64,000 nucleotides of DNA from Neomoorella stamsii (GCF_002995805.1 NZ_PVXL01000046.1:223514-287513); one strand, 5' to 3'; positions 42,237 through 52,697 are shown, counted from the stretch's first letter. Notes: generated by a model from the letters alone, not told the origin. Numbers and translations are program-made.

Positions 42237-43386
42237 AGGAAGAATGAGTAGAAGCTATCCGGGGGGACCGGTGGAGAAGGTAGTCCTCATATAGATAAAC
42301 CAATTCTTTGTCGTCAAGGGAGCGCTTTAGCTGCACCGCTGCCGCCCGCACCCGTTCCAGTATGGCTGCGGCTTCCTCCTGGCTCAAGGCGATGCCGTAT
42401 TCGGCAAACTTTGCCTTGATGGCGGCGGTGCCGGAGTGCTTGCCGATTACAATCTGCCGCTTCAGGCCGACTTCTTCAGGCGCGAATACCTCATAAGTCC
42501 GGGGATTTTTTAGGGCGCCGTCGGCATGAATACCTGATTCGTGGGCGAATATGTTACTGCCGACGATCGGTTTCCACGCAGGCAGTTGCCGCCCGGAGGC
42601 GCGGGCCACATATGCGGCGATTTCCCGTAACCTTTCCGTCTTGAAGCCGAGATCGACCCCGTGTAGGTGCTTGAGGGCCATGACCACCTCTTCCAGGGCG
42701 GCGTTCCCTGCCCTTTCCCCCAGCCCGCTGATGGTGGCATCCACCCAACCAGCACCGGCCTTGACGGCCGCCAGGGCGTTGGCCGTGGCCAGGCCGAAGT
42801 CGTTATGACCGTGAAACTCCAGTTCCAGGTCTATTTTTTCTTTCAACCAGGCAAGACGCTCAAAGGTGGTGAACGGGTCCAGAACACCCACGGTATCACA
42901 GTAACGCAGCCGTTCCGCCCCCAATTCCCGGGCCAGGAAAGCAAACTCCAGTAAGAAAACTGGGTCTGCCCGGGAAGCGTCCTCCGCTCCCACTGTCACC
43001 CGCAGGCCGTGGTCCATGGCATAGAAGCAGGCCTGCCGCAAACGCTCCAGCACCCACTGATGGCTTTGCCCCAGTTTGTACCGGATTTGAATGGGCGACA
43101 CGGGAGCGGAAATATGCACATCCCGTACCCCACAGGCCAGGGAGGCGCGGATATCCTCCCATACCATCCTGTTCCAGGCGCTGATCCGGCATTTTGAGCC
43201 CATCCGGACCATGGCCCTGATAGCCTGTTGCTCCATTTCCCCCATGGCCGGCGTGCCGGCCTCAATCTGCGCTACACCCAGCAGGTCCAGCATCCGGGCG
43301 ATGGTTACCTTTTCCTCAAGGTTAAAAGCCACCCCCGGGGCCTGCTCCCCGTCCCTCAAGGTCGTATCCACAACCCGCACCTGCAT
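42235..43386 (-). CDS. nifV: Homocitrate synthase
   Basis: The product has 383 residues from the ATG at 43386 with GGAGGTGAGG upstream; the frame to 43542 is open but non-homologous. It begins VRVVDTTLRDGEQAPGVAF, the HMGL-like catalytic opening, and keeps GHNDFGLATANALAA and SGIHADGALKNPRTYE. It makes homocitrate for the nitrogenase cofactor. Its presence argues for a FeMo-co-type (homocitrate-containing) cofactor. The stop codon lies in the 26-bp repeat. The gene is the last of the nif operon. Confidence 0.93.
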   Translation of the reverse strand: MQVRVVDTTLRDGEQAPGVAFNLEEKVTIARMLDLLGVAQIEAGTPAMGEMEQQAIRAMVRMGSKCRISAWNRMVWEDIRASLACGVRDVHISAPVSPIQIRYKLGQSHQWVLERLRQACFYAMDHGLRVTVGAEDASRADPVFLLEFAFLARELGAERLRYCDTVGVLDPFTTFERLAWLKEKIDLELEFHGHNDFGLATANALAAVKAGAGWVDATISGLGERAGNAALEEVVMALKHLHGVDLGFKTERLREIAAYVARASGRQLPAWKPIVGSNIFAHESGIHADGALKNPRTYEVFAPEEVGLKRQIVIGKHSGTAAIKAKFAEYGIALSQEEAAAILERVRAAAVQLKRSLDDKELVYLYEDYLLHRSPRIASTHSS

Positions 43387-43417
43387 CAGCCTCACCTCCA
43401 GGGCAGGGCATAAAATC

Positions 43418-44233
43418 TCATCCCAGCCTCCCCGCCGCGTCCGCCCGGCAGCGCCGGCAGTGGGACATCTGGTCAATAATGGGCGACAACTTCCGGCGCA
43501 ACAGGTTGACCCGCTCCGGCGGCGGTGGCAGCAGTCCGACAAATTCCCCCTGGGGAATCAGGGGAATTATGTTCATGACATGCGCCCCGGCCGCCTTCAC
43601 CGCCCGGGCCACCTCTTCCAGGTGATGGTCATTGATTCCGGGAATGAGCACGCTGTTTACTTTAACGACCATGCCCGATTCCCGGGCCCGGCGAATGCCC
43701 CCACTCTGGGCCTGCCACAGGAGTTCCGCCCCGGCAGCTCCCTTATATACCCGTCCTCGGTAAGATACGTAATCGTAGATCCGGCTGCCTACCGCCGGGG
43801 AAACGGCGTTCACCGTCACCGTCACCGCCCGCACCCCTGCTTCCCGCAGCGTCGGCAGGCTTTCGGTCAACAACAAGCCGTTGGTGCTGATACATTTTGT
43901 CAGCCACGGAAAACGGCGATGTACCAGCCGCAGGGTATAGATCGTGGCCTTATTGGCCAGGGGCTCCCCGGGACCGGCAACGCCTACAACCCGGATGCAC
44001 CTGTCCCTTTCCACCAGCCGCTGCACGTGCTGCAGGGCTTCCCCTGGGGTCATCAGGTGGCTGGTCACGCCGGGGCGGTTTTCATTGGCGCAATCGTAGA
44101 GCCGGGTACAATAGCGACACTTTATGTTACAGTCCGGCGCTACCGGCAGGTGGATGCGCCCGAACCACCTGGCAGCGGCTTTGTTGTAGCATGGATGTTC
44201 CCTGGTTATCTCTTCATAGGCTGGATCTCCCAT
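43418..44233 (-). CDS. nifB: NifB radical-SAM cofactor protein, compact form
   Basis: The product has 271 residues from the ATG at 44233, overlapping the nifE stop by 20 bases. The radical-SAM cluster motif CNIKCRYC is followed by TRLYDCANENRPGV, the NifB hallmark, and the end HCRRCRADAAGRLG carries the C-terminal Cys pair for the K-clusters. It lacks the NifX domain of longer proteobacterial forms, as in many archaea and clostridia. It makes NifB-co, the iron-sulfur core of all nitrogenase cofactors. Confidence 0.94.
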   Translation of the reverse strand: MGDPAYEEITREHPCYNKAAARWFGRIHLPVAPDCNIKCRYCTRLYDCANENRPGVTSHLMTPGEALQHVQRLVERDRCIRVVGVAGPGEPLANKATIYTLRLVHRRFPWLTKCISTNGLLLTESLPTLREAGVRAVTVTVNAVSPAVGSRIYDYVSYRGRVYKGAAGAELLWQAQSGGIRRARESGMVVKVNSVLIPGINDHHLEEVARAVKAAGAHVMNIIPLIPQGEFVGLLPPPPERVNLLRRKLSPIIDQMSHCRRCRADAAGRLG

Positions 44234-45596
44234 TCTCCTTTTTCCCCCTCTCCACACACCGTACATATTCAGCCATCTTTTCTTCTCCTTCTTCCCGCAA
44301 AAGCTCGTTTTTGCTCAACCGCCACACCGGCGCTCCCACCAGGGCCGCCGCTTCCCGGGCCAGATGCACAAAACCGTTGAAGCCGGCATAAGGGCTTGTT
44401 TCCTGGGGAAAAACCAGGAAGGGTAATCCAATCTTATGGGCCACAAATCTTTCCCTGGTACCCCCCACCAGCAAATCCGGCCGGTAGCGGTGCCAGAATT
44501 CCTCCAGCTCCCGCTGGTGAGCGTCGTCGATCAGCGGCGTTCCCCGGCCCAGGCAGCGGCGGGAGTCGGTATAATCTTCCTGACAGCCGAATTGGGAGCC
44601 GCATAAAACCACCTCCATACCCAATTCCCTGAAGGCCCCGGCCATGGAACCCATACGTGAAGCGCCAAAAAACAGGGCCACCCGCTTGCCTGCCAGGCGT
44701 CCCAGGTAAGGAAGCGCCCTCTGCCGGGCGGCTTCCGCCTCCTTTTCTACCCACGCCGCCTCCTCCGGACGGTTAAAGAAAGCAGCGATGGCCTGCAGGG
44801 CCGCCGCGGTTGCGTCCAAACCGAAAAAGGATACCTTCCGCCAGGGGATACCGAAGCGCTCCTCCATCCTCCGGGCCAGCCAGCGCCCGGTACGCCCACA
44901 GTGGACGATGTTGAGCCGGGCCCGGCGAGCCCGGGCCATATTTTCCATCGTTGCCCGTCCGGAAACGGCGCAGATAATATTTAAACCGAGACGCTGCAAT
45001 AGCTGCTCAATTTCCTTCAAATCGCCCTGAACATCAAACTCACCCAGGATGTTCACACTGTTTTCCAGGGGCGTCCCGGCAGAACCGCGCCCGATAAAAT
45101 GCTCCAGCAGGGCTGCCGCAGCGACATCGTGCCCGTCACCCTGGCTCACCCCGCCAAAACCCGGGCAGTTGACCGGCACCACCGGCAGGCCCAGGGCAGC
45201 CGCCGCCTGTTTGCAGATTGCCTCCACGTCTTCACCGATCAGTCCTGCCGCGCAGGTAGTGTAAACCAGCACGGCTGACGACCGGGGAAACAAACTTACT
45301 GCTTCCCTGATGGCCTCTTCCAATTTTTCCCCGCCGCCAAAGATAATCTCCTTTTCTCCCAGATCAGTAGAAAACACCTTGTAAATCTTTTGTCGTACCG
45401 TCTGGCTGTAGTAGGCACAACCCACCGGCCCGTGGATGAGGTGAACCGCGTCCCTGATGGCCGCCAGCATCCAGCGGGCTCCGTAAAGCAGGCAGGCCCG
45501 CTGGGAGATCACCCCGGGTAAGGTCCGCCGCTCACACGCGGGCAGGTTCGCCGGCTCCAGGTGCCCAGCCCGTTCGGGCATTGTTTCAATGAGCAT
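44214..45596 (-). CDS. nifE: NifE-type nitrogenase cofactor scaffold
   Basis: The product has 460 residues. RTLPGVISQRACLLYGARWM, GPVGCAYYSQTVRQ, LGEKEIIFGGGEKLEEAI and VPVNCPGFGGVSQGDGHD are NifE-like rather than NifD-like: no FeMo-co His ligand environment is present. NifE normally forms an alpha2beta2 scaffold with NifN for maturation of NifB-co to FeMo-co. No nifN is found in the window, so NifE may work as a homo-oligomer or with NifK. The gene begins 17 bases after nifK. Confidence 0.88.
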   Translation of the reverse strand: MLIETMPERAGHLEPANLPACERRTLPGVISQRACLLYGARWMLAAIRDAVHLIHGPVGCAYYSQTVRQKIYKVFSTDLGEKEIIFGGGEKLEEAIREAVSLFPRSSAVLVYTTCAAGLIGEDVEAICKQAAAALGLPVVPVNCPGFGGVSQGDGHDVAAAALLEHFIGRGSAGTPLENSVNILGEFDVQGDLKEIEQLLQRLGLNIICAVSGRATMENMARARRARLNIVHCGRTGRWLARRMEERFGIPWRKVSFFGLDATAAALQAIAAFFNRPEEAAWVEKEAEAARQRALPYLGRLAGKRVALFFGASRMGSMAGAFRELGMEVVLCGSQFGCQEDYTDSRRCLGRGTPLIDDAHQRELEEFWHRYRPDLLVGGTRERFVAHKIGLPFLVFPQETSPYAGFNGFVHLAREAAALVGAPVWRLSKNELLREEGEEKMAEYVRCVERGKKENGRSSL

Positions 45597-45613
45597 TTGC
45601 CTCCCTCATCTCC

Positions 45614-47092
45614 TTACAGCTGCTGGGTACGGTCATCCGGGTACTGGTAATCCAGCATGCTGTTGACAATTTCCGCCAGGAGCATCTCCCCACCCCGGTA
45701 ACCGACAATGGGGCGTTTTTGATAACCGAAGCGGTCATAGATAGGAAAACCTACCCGCACCAGTGGTACCTGCAGCTCACGGGAGATGTCTACGGCCCGG
45801 GAATTACCGATAATCAGGTCCAGGCGCGGTTGTTTTTTCAGGTACTCCTCAAACTCGAACAGGTCACCGCCGTTGATGATCAGCGGCGGTTCGCCTTCAT
45901 ACCCTGCCTCGGCCAGGATGGCCTCTACATCGTGGACGAAGGTCTTACTGGCCGTACCACCGGCCAGGGCCACCGGCTCCATCCCCATTTCCAGCACGAA
46001 GCGAGTGACACCGAGCACGATATCAGGGTCCCCCATAACAGCCACCTTTTTCATCATGGTGTGATGCAAGGTGTCGGCCAAGGAATCAACCAAACGTCCC
46101 CTTTCCTCTAAGAGGCTCCGGGAGATGGGTTTTCCGGTTATTTCCCGCAACGCTTTTAAAAAGGCATCGGTGCCCTGTACTCCCACCGGCGGCGGCCCCA
46201 CCACGGCACGCACACCGTATTTGCGCTCCAGGTAGCGGGCCCCGGCCTGGCCGGCGTGGGGCTGCAGGGCAAAGGTGGCCAGCGAATTGGCCATATCTTT
46301 AATTTCCTCTACCTCAGTGCCGCCGGGAGCCCAGTAGGGGACGGACGTTGGCGGCTCCAGGGGAGCGTCCAGGGTATCGGAAATATCAAAGAGCACTATC
46401 GCTTCTATACCCATGTGGCGCAGCAGGTGTTTGATCTCCCGGATATCGCCCGGGTAGAGCAGGCCGGGGATGATATTCACCTTGCCGTTGGGCTCCCCTC
46501 TGGTGGTAGCCAGGGTCTCCACAAAGGCACGGGAGGCGCGGTCATAACCTTCCACGTGGGACCCGGCAAAGCTTGGGGTGTTAACCAGCACGATGGGGAT
46601 CTGGTCCGCTTTTTCCGCCCCGATCTCTTTGCGCAGGTTGGCCCTGGCCATTTTGATAAAGCTGACCATATCGTCGCCGATAATCTCGCTGGAACAGGTG
46701 GTCACCACACCAATCAACTCCGGCCAGTAACGTACCACCAGGTTGCGAATGCCCTCCACCAGGTTGCGCCGGCCGCCAAAAACCGCTGCATCCTCATGGA
46801 AGGAGGCGGTAGCGATAACGGCCGGTTCTTTAAAAATACGGCTGAAAGTATAGCGCACGTAGGTGGTACAACCCTGGGCGCCCTGGACAAAGGGAACTGC
46901 CTTTTTTACTCCCAGCACCGCCCACATGGCTCCCAGGGGCATACAGGTACGGTTGGGATTGATCACCACACTCCTGCTCGTGGAGGGGATCAGCTCTGCC
47001 GGCCGCTCACAATACTCCGGCGTGGCCGGGACTTTGGCGATTTTTATCTGATCGTAAGGTATGCCCGCAATAGGAATTTCCTTTAGCTGCAT
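45614..47092 (-). CDS. nifK: Nitrogenase beta subunit
   Basis: The product has 492 residues. P-cluster Cys ligands appear in NRTCMPLGAMWA, GAQGCTTYVRYTF and TTCSSEIIGDDM. SFHEDAAVFGG is a conserved beta-subunit landmark. It partners NifD to reduce N2. The N-terminus is about 45 residues longer than in AnfK/VnfK and shorter than standard clostridial NifK; the sequence carries several AnfK/VnfK-like phrases (EIKHLLRHMGIEAIVLF; PLVRVGFPIYDR). It overlaps the nifD end by 10 bases, suggesting translational coupling. Confidence 0.94.
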   Translation of the reverse strand: MQLKEIPIAGIPYDQIKIAKVPATPEYCERPAELIPSTSRSVVINPNRTCMPLGAMWAVLGVKKAVPFVQGAQGCTTYVRYTFSRIFKEPAVIATASFHEDAAVFGGRRNLVEGIRNLVVRYWPELIGVVTTCSSEIIGDDMVSFIKMARANLRKEIGAEKADQIPIVLVNTPSFAGSHVEGYDRASRAFVETLATTRGEPNGKVNIIPGLLYPGDIREIKHLLRHMGIEAIVLFDISDTLDAPLEPPTSVPYWAPGGTEVEEIKDMANSLATFALQPHAGQAGARYLERKYGVRAVVGPPPVGVQGTDAFLKALREITGKPISRSLLEERGRLVDSLADTLHHTMMKKVAVMGDPDIVLGVTRFVLEMGMEPVALAGGTASKTFVHDVEAILAEAGYEGEPPLIINGGDLFEFEEYLKKQPRLDLIIGNSRAVDISRELQVPLVRVGFPIYDRFGYQKRPIVGYRGGEMLLAEIVNSMLDYQYPDDRTQQL

Positions 47093-48543
47093 GCCCTTCC
47101 CCCCTCGTCTTTTAATGGAGCACCGTCAAGGCCCCACTGGAATTGCCAAACCGGTGCATAAAGGGCCTGGTAAATATCCCGGGCGAAATTAACCATACCG
47201 ACAAAGCCGGCGTAAGGACCTTTTTCATAAGAATGGGAGTTTACCGTGGGAATACCCATCTTGCGCGCGATATACTTTTCTTTTAGTCCCGTTAAAAACA
47301 GGTCCGGTTTTTCGCTCTTTAGCATCTCTTCGATTTCAAACTCGTTGGGGTTGTCGATAACCAGCATTCCCTCCGGCGCCCGGGCGTTGATCTTTTCATA
47401 GTCGTCTTGGTGGGCAAAGGTGCAGGCGACGGCCACCACGGTCATCCCCAGTTCCTCCATCAGCTTGATCCAGTGCCAGACCCGCGGCCCGCCAACGTAA
47501 ATGGCCACCCGCTTGCCCTTTAACTTTTCCCGGTAGAAAGCCAGGCTCTTCTCTACCCGCTTCATTTCTTCAGCAATTACCTCCTCGGCCCGCTCCTCCA
47601 GGCCAAAGAAGGCGGCCGTTTTCCGCAGCGCTTCCGCAGTCTGTTTAATCCCGAAGAGTGAGACGCGAATAAAGGGTATGTTAAACCCGTCTGCCAGCAT
47701 GTGGGCGATATACTCGGCCGAACGCTGGCAGTGCACCACGTTTAATTTTACGTCGGGCATCTTGACCAGGTTTTCGATGCGCTCGTTACCGCTAAAAACG
47801 GCTGCAACGCGCACGCCGATTTTTTCAAAGAGGGGCTTCACCACCTTTAAATCCCAGTCCATGTTGTACTCGCCAATCAGGCAGATGTCATAGGGCGTTT
47901 TTTCTTCTTCGCTCATTTTTAGCTCCGGCCGGCGCTCCCTTAACTGCCGTATCTGCCGGTAAAACTGGGTGTTAAAATCGTGGTGACCTTTTGACTGGCT
48001 CACCCCGGAGCAACCAGGTGATTCGGAAGTGAAGATCAGCTTGCCGGTTTCCTTCTCAACCTGCCGGGCTATCGCCTGCACGTCGTCGCCGATCAGGCCG
48101 GTGGTGCAGGTGGTAAAAATAATCAGGCCCTTTGCTTCAGGGAAGAGCCGGATGGCGTCCAGGCAGGCCCGTTCCAGCTTTTTCATGCCTCCAAAAACAA
48201 CGTCTTTTTCCTGCATGTCGGTACACACGCAGTAGCGGCGGTTGAAGGCAACATTGGTCAGGCGAGTGGGCGTAGCCCAGAGATAAAAGTCGGACAGATG
48301 GCGCCGCGTACCCCAAGTGTACCAGGCACAACCTACAGGCGCATGAACCAGTTGGATGACGTCGGCAATTGGTCCGCCTACGACCCCGCGGGCACCGGCA
48401 AAAGCACACCCCCGCTCGGTCATATCCCCGGGAAGGGTGGCGATATTACAGGCCGGAATTATGGATTTCTCCTTTTCGGTGCGGTAAATATGCTTATCCC
48501 GCTCGGGAATCGTTTCGTTGCACTTCATTTTTACCATCGGCAT
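47083..48543 (-). CDS. nifD: Nitrogenase alpha subunit
   Basis: The product has about 486 residues from the ATG at 48543 (GGGGG upstream); an in-frame codon at 48564 also exists. Cofactor ligands are kept: Cys in NVVHCQRSAEYIAHML and His in NSHSYEKGPYAGFVG. P-cluster Cys are in MTERGCAFAGARG, HAPVGCAWYTWG and TTCTTGLIGDDVQ. The sequence (ERDKHIYRTEKE; SGVSQSKGHH; RVWHWIKLMEELGMTVV) looks closer to AnfD/VnfD-like alpha subunits than to classical NifD, yet no delta subunit (anfG/vnfG) is present. Subtype assignment is inference. Confidence 0.93.
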   Translation of the reverse strand: MPMVKMKCNETIPERDKHIYRTEKEKSIIPACNIATLPGDMTERGCAFAGARGVVGGPIADVIQLVHAPVGCAWYTWGTRRHLSDFYLWATPTRLTNVAFNRRYCVCTDMQEKDVVFGGMKKLERACLDAIRLFPEAKGLIIFTTCTTGLIGDDVQAIARQVEKETGKLIFTSESPGCSGVSQSKGHHDFNTQFYRQIRQLRERRPELKMSEEEKTPYDICLIGEYNMDWDLKVVKPLFEKIGVRVAAVFSGNERIENLVKMPDVKLNVVHCQRSAEYIAHMLADGFNIPFIRVSLFGIKQTAEALRKTAAFFGLEERAEEVIAEEMKRVEKSLAFYREKLKGKRVAIYVGGPRVWHWIKLMEELGMTVVAVACTFAHQDDYEKINARAPEGMLVIDNPNEFEIEEMLKSEKPDLFLTGLKEKYIARKMGIPTVNSHSYEKGPYAGFVGMVNFARDIYQALYAPVWQFQWGLDGAPLKDEGGRACS

Positions 48544-48564
48544 GATGTTCTTCCCCCTTCTCAA

Positions 48565-48927
48565 TCAGATGGCCGCCTCTCCCTTTTCCCCCGTACGTAT
48601 ACGTACTACTTCCTCAACAGGACATATAAAGATACGCCCGTCGCCAATCTGACCGGTACGGTTGATTTTGATGATTGCCGCCACAACCAGGGACACGTCT
48701 TGATCATTTACCACCAGGGAAAGCATCCTTTTGGGCACGTATTTCATCCCACCCTCCTGGTTTTGCAGTTCGGGGCTGACGGTGAAGGCTACTTCCCCAA
48801 GAATGCCTTTCTGCTTACCCCGCCCGACTACCTTGCAGGCGGTCATACCCGGAAAACCTAACACGTCAAGGGCTTTTTTGGTAGCGTTAATTTTATTGGG
48901 CCTGATGATGGCAACTATTTCTTTCAA
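48565..48927 (-). CDS. nifI2: NifI2 PII-type regulator
   Basis: The product has 120 residues from TTG at 48927, giving the conserved start KEIVAIIRPNKINATKKAL. The PII T-loop region is extended (ELQNQEGGMKYVPKRML) as in NifI2, and GQIGDGRIFICPVEEVVRIRTGEKG is typical. With NifI1 it blocks nitrogenase when ammonium is present. It lies between nifI1 and nifD. Confidence 0.92.
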   Translation of the reverse strand: MKEIVAIIRPNKINATKKALDVLGFPGMTACKVVGRGKQKGILGEVAFTVSPELQNQEGGMKYVPKRMLSLVVNDQDVSLVVAAIIKINRTGQIGDGRIFICPVEEVVRIRTGEKGEAAI

Positions 48928-48943
48928 GGAGATCACCCTTTCC

Positions 48944-49261
48944 CTACAGCCCGGCGGAACCTGTCCGTACGGTGTAGGCTTCTTCCACCGGTGTGACAAA
49001 GATCTTGCCGTCACCGAAGTTGCCGGTATGGGCTGACCTGGTAATGATCGCTACCACTTCTTCCACCTGGCTGTCTTCCACTACCAGCATGATCATTACC
49101 TTGGGCAGTTCGTCGTAATAGATACTGCCCATATGAATACCTCTTTGTTTACCCCGCCCGACCACATCCATTTTGGTCAGGGCCACGTATCCGGCTTCAG
49201 CCAGGGCATCTACCACTTCTTCGCTTTTTTCGGGACGAATGATAGCCCGGAGCATTTTCAT
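48944..49261 (-). CDS. nifI1: NifI1 PII-type regulator
   Basis: The product has 105 residues with a short T-loop (GRGKQRGIHMGSIYYDEL) typical of NifI1, and MLRAIIRPEKSEEVVDAL at the start. NifI1/NifI2 heteromers sense 2-oxoglutarate and ATP and inhibit the NifDK complex. It lies 52 bases after nifH, the normal position in clostridia and methanogens. Confidence 0.93.
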   Translation of the reverse strand: MKMLRAIIRPEKSEEVVDALAEAGYVALTKMDVVGRGKQRGIHMGSIYYDELPKVMIMLVVEDSQVEEVVAIITRSAHTGNFGDGKIFVTPVEEAYTVRTGSAGL

Positions 49262-49313
49262 ATCTATAACCCCCCATATATAAATTTTCGTCTTCTCTTG
49301 AGGCTTCCGGTTT

Positions 49314-50351
<1,038 letters not shown>

Positions 50352-50384
50352 TTAAAAAGGTTTAATAATCCTGGCTAATAGAAT

Positions 50385-50425
50385 AAAAAAGCGCTCTTTC
50401 AGAAGACGGATCTCCTGAAAAGCGC
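50385..50425 (-). terminator. First leader terminator upstream of nifH
   Basis: GCGCTTTTCAG (minus 50425-50415) pairs with CTGAAAGAGCGC (50402-50391), followed by TTTTTT. It could alternatively be the end of wzz read-through. Confidence 0.85.
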
Positions 50426-50547
50426 CTTTACCTTACCTCCACCATTGGATAACATGTTTGTGCACGATGAAACGCCTCTTGATAGTATCTCCCGTCAAAA
50501 AGCGTCCTTCTGTGGATTAATACTCCTCTCCCTCTGCCTTAGCTCAT

Positions 50548-50576
50548 ATTATAAGCCAGGGATGAATTTTTGTCAA
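50548..50576 (-). promoter_or_regulatory. Consensus sigma-A promoter of the nif operon
   Basis: On the minus strand TTGACA (50576-50571), 17 bases and TATAAT (50553-50548) match the sigma-A consensus in every position. It lies inside the repeat-bounded island, between wzz and the leader terminators, and would start transcripts near 50540. Confidence 0.9.
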
Positions 50577-50620
50577 CTCATCCCGGCTCAATCGCGGCGC
50601 AATCTTACCGGCTTATCCGC

Positions 50621-50646
50621 CTGGCATTCATTTTTGGGAGGGTCCT
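50621..50646. repeat. 26-bp direct repeat, left border of the nif island
   Basis: It is identical to 42211-42236. The wzz-like gene's last codons and TGA (50628-50630) fall inside this copy, so it looks like the original target sequence, with the second copy created on insertion. Confidence 0.95.
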
Positions 50647-51455
50647 GCCAGCCAGTTGCGGCCCAAAGCAAGGAAAATGCCTGCCATTAGACCCAGGACC
50701 AGGGCCACGGCAGCATTGAGCAGCAGGCGAGGCCTGACCTTTTCCGGCTCGCTGAGATCATCAACGATTTTTGCCGGGTGCATGGCGGCCAGTTTATCCT
50801 GGAGGGAAAGGTACTGTCCTGTCAGTCCAACCTTTTCCTGGGCCTGGATCCCCTGCAACTGGGCCAGTTGCAGGGCATAAAGCTTTTGCTCAACCTCGTT
50901 TAAAGGCGCTTTTTCCAGGCCGGCAATAAGCTCATTAATTTTTTCCCTGTCGGTACTGGATTGTTCCAGGTCGCGGCTGATTTTATGTAGCTCTTTTTCC
51001 AGCGGCGCCCGGCGCTCTTCATAAACTTTATTCCGCTGCTCAATAAAAAGGGCCACCATTTTACCTGCCACGGCTGCAACCTGCCGGGGGTCCTGGCCCT
51101 CCAGGGAAAACCTGAGGTATTCGGTATCTTTGATCACTTCCCCGCGGGCTTTAAAGCTGCGGGGGTCAGCCGGTATTGCCAGTTGCTCCAGGGCCGTGGT
51201 TAAGAGGGTCTGGCTCTCAAGTATTGCTTTCCCTTCATTTTGCTGTGAAGCTCTGGTGTCTACCCTTTCTAATTCTACCAGGGCTTCTACTCTATAAACC
51301 CTGGGCAACGCCATACTGGCAAGGACAGAAGCTAACACAGCAGCCAGGGTAATAAAGATAATCATCCAGCGCTGGCGCCAGAGGACCAGCAAAATTTCCC
51401 TTAAATCTACTTCGTCTTCGTACGGCAGGGCGGGTCCTGAAGGTGGAACGTTCAT
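50628..51455 (-). CDS. Wzz/GumC-type polysaccharide chain-length protein
   Basis: The product has 275 residues. Two membrane segments flank an extracytoplasmic coiled-coil region: TM1 (WMIIFITLAAVLASVLASMAL) near 33-53 and TM2 (LLLNAAVALVLGLMAGIFLA) near 245-265. DEVDLREILLVLWRQRW is the conserved juxtamembrane motif. Such proteins set polymer length of capsule or O-antigen-type glycans. No polymerase or glycosyltransferase remains nearby, but galU and galE relics do. The stop codon lies in the 26-bp repeat. Confidence 0.88.
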   Translation of the reverse strand: MNVPPSGPALPYEDEVDLREILLVLWRQRWMIIFITLAAVLASVLASMALPRVYRVEALVELERVDTRASQQNEGKAILESQTLLTTALEQLAIPADPRSFKARGEVIKDTEYLRFSLEGQDPRQVAAVAGKMVALFIEQRNKVYEERRAPLEKELHKISRDLEQSSTDREKINELIAGLEKAPLNEVEQKLYALQLAQLQGIQAQEKVGLTGQYLSLQDKLAAMHPAKIVDDLSEPEKVRPRLLLNAAVALVLGLMAGIFLALGRNWLAGPSQK

Positions 51456-51690
51456 TGTTGAGGTTAGATGCTCCTTTCTATACTCAGAGCGACTGTTTCG
51501 TTTCTATTCGACAGACACATGGAATTTCCTGCCCAGACAAGATTATCCGGGCTCTCCAGCTGTCTTTAAGTAGGCAAGGGAGTGTTCTTTACCAGCATGT
51601 AACTGCCAGGCAATTGGGGGAAATCTTCTTTGTAATCGATGCAGTCCTTGCGTGCGCCTGCACCGCTCGGAAAATGCGGTAAGACTATGC
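51456..51690. other. Intergenic remnant region
   Basis: About 235 bases between wzz and the galU relic with no convincing gene. It may contain the wzz promoter. A 79-codon plus-strand frame was not credible. Confidence 0.4.
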
Positions 51691-52052
51691 CTATATCCCA
51701 GGCTCCAGGGTATTAGGCAACCGGCGCATCAAACCCTCCAAGTACTCCCGGAAAGGCTCCCGCAAATCCTCCCGCTTCAGGGCAAACTCCACCGTGGCCT
51801 GCAGGAAACCCAGCCGGTCCCCCACGTCGTACCGCCGCCCCTCGAAGACGTAGGCGTACATGGGCCGCTCTCCCGCCAGCACCCGCAGGGCGTCGGTAAG
51901 CTGGATCTCCCCGCCCGCCCCGGGTTCCTGTTTCTCCAGGAAGTCAAACACCTCCGGTTCGATGATGTACCTCTCCAGGGCGGCCAGGGTGGACGGCGCC
52001 TCTTCCGGCCAGGGCTTTTCCACCAGGTCTTTTACCCTGTACAGGGGGAATG
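51691..52052 (-). pseudogene. galU: galU relic (C-terminal part of UTP-glucose-1-P uridylyltransferase)
   Basis: The frame VEKPWPEEAPSTLAALERYI, then GGEIQLTDALRVLAGERPMY and YDVGDRLGFLQATVEFAL matches the last ~115 residues of GalU, including the metal/uridine-binding segment. The N-terminal two-thirds, including the nucleotide-binding GTRFLPAT-type loop, is missing: upstream is the stop of a Uma2 gene. It is a truncated, non-functional fragment of a sugar-nucleotide gene. Confidence 0.85.
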
Positions 52053-52056
52053 ACGT

Positions 52057-52620
52057 TCAGAAGATGCTTTCTGCTTGAATTTGAAAGCCAGCTATAACCC
52101 GCGACTTAACAGCGCCCTGCTGTTCTATTTCCTGGTCCAGGGCAAACTTCCCGTCCTGCAGGCAAAAAACCTGTACCCCTTTATTCCCGGGGTCAATTAT
52201 CCAGTATTCCCTGACGCCTTCCTTTTCGTATACCTTATACTTGCGGCGCAGGTCGTAGTAAGCTGTACCGGGCGAAAGAATCTCCACCACCAGGTCCGGG
52301 GCGCCTTTGATGCATTTTTCTTCGATGATGGCCAGCCTTTCGTTGGATATGAAAATTATGTCCGGCTGGTAGGTTTCTGTTTCTCCCAGGTAGACATCGA
52401 CAGGAGCGTCTAAAACAATGCCCAGCCCCTTCTCCAGGACATAGCCCGCCATTTTTAACTCCAGCTTCATGGATACCATCTGATGATAGGGTGTTGGCGA
52501 AGGCGTCATTACCAGTTCCCCTCCAATAAGCTGATAAGGCGACCCTTCCGGCAGGCGGCAGTAGTCGGCGTAGGTGTACCGTTCCCGGCCCGCCGCCAGC
52601 TCAGCCAGGTTAGCGCTCAC
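52057..52620 (-). CDS. Uma2 family putative endonuclease (DUF820)
   Basis: The product has 187 residues, typical for the family. It starts GTG at 52620. Landmarks are RYTYADYCRLPEGSPYQLIGGELVMTPSP, LGETETYQPDIIFI and GAPDLVVEILSPGT, the PD-(D/E)XK-like catalytic core with the Glu of DLVVEILS, and YWIIDPGNKGVQVF. Function is unknown but the fold predicts nuclease activity; members often appear in many copies in thermophilic Firmicutes and cyanobacteria. Its 3' end abuts the galU relic. Confidence 0.88.
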   Translation of the reverse strand: MSANLAELAAGRERYTYADYCRLPEGSPYQLIGGELVMTPSPTPYHQMVSMKLELKMAGYVLEKGLGIVLDAPVDVYLGETETYQPDIIFISNERLAIIEEKCIKGAPDLVVEILSPGTAYYDLRRKYKVYEKEGVREYWIIDPGNKGVQVFCLQDGKFALDQEIEQQGAVKSRVIAGFQIQAESIF

Positions 52621-52697
52621 TTTCCCGCACCCCCTGTTCTTGGCAACTTTTTCTTTATTTTACCTGAAGCATATGGGTTGAGCAAGGTAAACTATAA

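Noticed and set aside
43091..44380. 429-codon plus-strand frame
   Set aside because: It is antisense across nifV and nifB, with low-complexity text and no homology.
50440..50520. Words resembling the glutamine (glnA) riboswitch near the nif promoter
   Set aside because: The similar pieces (GAAGGACGC and CGTTTCATC) occur in the wrong order for the known aptamer.
51443..51682. 79-codon plus-strand frame next to wzz
   Set aside because: No ribosome site, overlaps the wzz start antisense, and no homology.
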